A stretch of 6,454 bases of DNA. It comes from Anaerolineae bacterium. Its GTDB lineage: Bacteria; Chloroflexota; Anaerolineae; Promineifilales; Promineifilaceae. Position 1 is the first letter of the stretch, and each line of letters opens with the position of its first letter. The position numbers and the translations under genes were made by a program. Below the pieces are notes generated by a model. That model worked only from the letters and a program-made list of their open reading frames with translations, did no database searches and was not told the origin of the DNA. The stretch spans positions 1 to 6,454 of the forward strand of contig JANQSK010000883.1 of the NCBI GenBank assembly GCA_028284105.1. Direction: 5' to 3'. Below are positions 4,619 to 6,454 of this stretch, piece after piece.

Positions 4619-5572
4619 GTGAAATCAATTTTTGCATCTTCACTTGTAAACGGTGACGATTTACTCAATGAGCCGTTCATGATCCAAGATATTAATCGTC
4701 GTAAAACAAAAGATGGTAGAGCCTTTCTATTAGGTTCACTACGGGACAAAACGGGGCAAGTGGCCTTCATCTTTTGGGATGTACCTGACTATATCGAAAA
4801 GCAAGCCAATGTTGGGCAAATCATGCTTGTAACAGGGCGCGTCTCTAATTACAAGGATTCATTACAAATCAATGTGACTGATTTCAATTTCTCAAATGAT
4901 CCTGACATGGCAGACTTCTTACCAACGAGTCAACGCTCACGCGAAGATATGATTGTGGAACTTCGGGAAGTTATTGCGGATCTATCTGCTCCATGGCAAA
5001 CGCTTGTTGGCCATATTCTTCTCAATGATGACTTTTTGCCGCTTTACGCAAACGCACCAGCTGCTCGGGGCATGCACCATGCTTATATCGGAGGTGTTAT
5101 CGAACATTCATTAAGCATGGCGAAGGTCGCAAAGTTCCTAGCAAGTCACTACCCTTATGTCAACAAAGACCTTCTCATCAGTGGCGCTCTATTACATGAT
5201 ATGGGGAAAGCGATTGAATACAACATTAGTGATGGTTTTGGCTTTTCTGAAGACGGCCGTTTAATTGGGCACATCACACGAGGCATCATCATCGTTGAAA
5301 AAGCAGCACAAGAGCTTGGCAACATCTCAGAAGAAGAGCTACGTCATCTGACCCATCTCATTGCATCCCATCACGGCACTCAAGAATGGGGATCACCCGT
5401 CGTTCCGAAAACATTAGAAGCGATTCTGCTTCACCAAATCGATCTGCTTGATAGTCGTATCCAGGGGTACTTTGATCATGTCGCAAATACTGAGGGAAAT
5501 GGCTCATGGACCGCAAAGAGCAGTATGATGTTTGGAACGGATTTGCACTTCAAGCCAGAAATGAAAAAATAG
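4619..5572 (+). CDS. yhaM: YhaM-type 3'-5' exoribonuclease (OB fold plus HD domain)
   Basis: The 317-residue product matches the YhaM/CBF1 family in length (Bacillus YhaM is about 314) and architecture. Residues 10-95 form an OB-fold nucleic-acid-binding domain (FMIQDINRRKTKDGRAFLLG, then QVAFIFWD and GQIMLVTGRVSNYKDSLQINV). Residues 145-285 form an HD phosphohydrolase domain with the family's GMHHAYIGGVIEHSLSMA (H163), the metal-binding pair H193-D194 in LLHDMGK, GHITRG (H218), SHHG (H251/H252), and an acidic C-terminal ligand in HQIDLLDSRI (D275/D278). Known relatives trim RNA, and some act on single-stranded DNA, from the 3' end with Mn2+. The start is GTG at 4619, preceded by AAAGGA five bases upstream. 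It is co-oriented with the NYN gene, but a strong terminator and an apparent promoter separate them, so they are probably not one operon. It ends 3 bp from the stop of the convergent glycosyltransferase. The protein is complete with intact catalytic residues. Confidence 0.92.
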   Translation: MKSIFASSLVNGDDLLNEPFMIQDINRRKTKDGRAFLLGSLRDKTGQVAFIFWDVPDYIEKQANVGQIMLVTGRVSNYKDSLQINVTDFNFSNDPDMADFLPTSQRSREDMIVELREVIADLSAPWQTLVGHILLNDDFLPLYANAPAARGMHHAYIGGVIEHSLSMAKVAKFLASHYPYVNKDLLISGALLHDMGKAIEYNISDGFGFSEDGRLIGHITRGIIIVEKAAQELGNISEEELRHLTHLIASHHGTQEWGSPVVPKTLEAILLHQIDLLDSRIQGYFDHVANTEGNGSWTAKSSMMFGTDLHFKPEMKK

Positions 5573-5575
5573 CTG

Positions 5576-6454
5576 TTATTCGGTAACCACTTTGTAGATG
5601 ACGAATAACAACACATCATCATCAAAAATCTGAATATACTCCCCATTGGGATAAGCCATCTCAACAAAGCGAAGATCATTCATCCGCTCTGGCAAAAACA
5701 TGAAATGGGTCACTTGTGGTAAATCCCAAAAGGGAGCATCACTCAATGGATCGTTGACATCCACTGCCACCACGTCAGGCGCAAGGTACGGTATAGTTGA
5801 AAGACTAAAGTAACCCATGCGTGGCCACCCAAAAAAGTAAACACGTTCATTCTCGACATCAGCATCTTGCAAATAGTCTGCCACTTCTGTGGCAATAAGC
5901 GTGTTCACACCCCCAAAAATATATCTTTGTGGCGCTTGGAAAAAGTAAAATTGAATATCTTGATAACCAATGGCAACCATCATAAGGCCAGTCAGAACAT
6001 AAGCGATCCAGCGTCGGCTCGGCCAAAAATCAACAAAACGATTGGCCATAAACCCCAAAGGAATAGCGACAAATGTGGCAACCATAGGCGTTGCCAAAAT
6101 AAATCGCTGCGACGCAGGGGGGCTTTGGCTTAACCCATTAGAAATCACTGTCGCCAGAAGAGGCAGCATCAAGAGTAAGAAGCGAAAGTCAAAATTGATG
6201 ATTCCCCAAACAAAACCAATTAAAAATAATGTTGCCGCCCCCGTCAAAAGCAAAGGAACCCCTGGCTCATAAAAAAGACGGAGGGGTTGATAAGTGAACC
6301 CTAGCAAGCTGAGCCACATCTGGTTACCTACAATTTCTAACTGGGATAATCCTGTACGGGCAGATTCAGCCTCAAGCCAGGGACCAAGAATGGTGACCCG
6401 GTTAAGTGGTGCGCTAAATTGCTCTGGGAATTTATAAAAGTGGATACCGATGGG
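5576..6454 (-). CDS. Glycosyltransferase family 39-like membrane protein, C-terminal part (runs off the right edge)
   Basis: The minus-strand frame is open from base 6454 to TAA at 5578-5576, giving 292 residues; the N-terminus, including the catalytic first loop, is outside the window. The Met at 6319 is internal, since the frame continues 45 codons upstream without a stop. The visible part has about four membrane helices (visible residues 66-86, 91-105, 122-137 and 149-164), preceded by FTYQPLRLFYEPGVPLL and with SQSPPASQRFILATPM between the second and third, a pattern found in family 39/PMT-type (ArnT-like) glycosyltransferases that use lipid-linked sugars. A soluble C-terminal domain of roughly 125 residues follows (starting near YFFQAPQRYIFGGVNT; it contains VYFFGWPRMGYFS and VTHFMFLPE), presumably extracytoplasmic. 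Substrate and acceptor cannot be inferred. No terminator lies in the 3-bp gap to the convergent exoribonuclease. Family call is by style rather than by catalytic residues, so it is less certain. Confidence 0.72.
   Translation of the reverse strand, partial: PIGIHFYKFPEQFSAPLNRVTILGPWLEAESARTGLSQLEIVGNQMWLSLLGFTYQPLRLFYEPGVPLLLTGAATLFLIGFVWGIINFDFRFLLLMLPLLATVISNGLSQSPPASQRFILATPMVATFVAIPLGFMANRFVDFWPSRRWIAYVLTGLMMVAIGYQDIQFYFFQAPQRYIFGGVNTLIATEVADYLQDADVENERVYFFGWPRMGYFSLSTIPYLAPDVVAVDVNDPLSDAPFWDLPQVTHFMFLPERMNDLRFVEMAYPNGEYIQIFDDDVLLFVIYKVVTE

Noticed and set aside
6317..6319. ATG at 6319 as the start of the glycosyltransferase
   Set aside because: The frame stays open for 45 more codons to the window edge and the upstream residues look coding, so the gene is truncated by the window rather than short.

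Overview
The window reads as a chromosomal segment of a moderately AT-rich bacterium. A member of the Chloroflexota is my best guess. The reasons are a family-39-type membrane glycosyltransferase with a soluble C-terminal domain, a WD40-type lipoprotein, a NYN-plus-LOTUS protein and a YhaM-type exoribonuclease, together with a mix of leaderless and Shine-Dalgarno starts. This is inference from protein style; no rRNA or other phylogenetic marker is present. No mobile element, tRNA, rRNA or CRISPR array is visible.

Layout: (1) bases 1-1067, minus strand: the N-terminal 355 residues of a lipoprotein with WD40-like beta-propeller repeats, running off the left edge. (2) 1177-2067, minus: a class I SAM-dependent methyltransferase with a C-terminal zinc ribbon, apparently expressed from a leaderless promoter. 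(3) 2225-2851, minus: an unrecognised 208-residue protein with one N-terminal membrane helix, a regular beta-rich body and an acidic tail. (4) 2852-3082: a divergent promoter region. (5) 3083-4318, plus: a NYN-domain (LabA-like) protein with a LOTUS/OST-HTH-like domain. (6) 4319-4618: an AT-rich spacer with a strong palindromic terminator and the promoter region of the next gene. (7) 4619-5572, plus: a YhaM-type 3'-5' exoribonuclease (OB fold plus HD domain). (8) 5576-6454, minus: the C-terminal 292 residues of a multi-spanning glycosyltransferase, meeting the exoribonuclease tail to tail with 3 bp between stop codons.

The most striking non-coding signal is a set of four parS-type centromere sites (16 bp, ParB-binding consensus TGTTTCACGTGAAACA) at 2115, 2186, 2957 and 4349. 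All four are intergenic. Three are the identical variant TGTTTCACGGGAAACA in the same orientation; the fourth is the perfect palindrome. The fourth lies at the centre of a perfect 32-bp palindrome that also looks like the transcription terminator of the NYN gene. Such clusters normally mark the origin-proximal ParABS centromere, so the window probably lies near the replication origin, although no DnaA-box cluster or parAB gene is inside it.

Functionally, the two plus-strand genes both look like RNA-metabolism proteins (a NYN/LOTUS putative RNase and a 3'-5' exoribonuclease), but each seems to have its own promoter. The minus-strand genes are mostly envelope-related (lipoprotein, membrane-anchored protein, glycosyltransferase), plus the methyltransferase.
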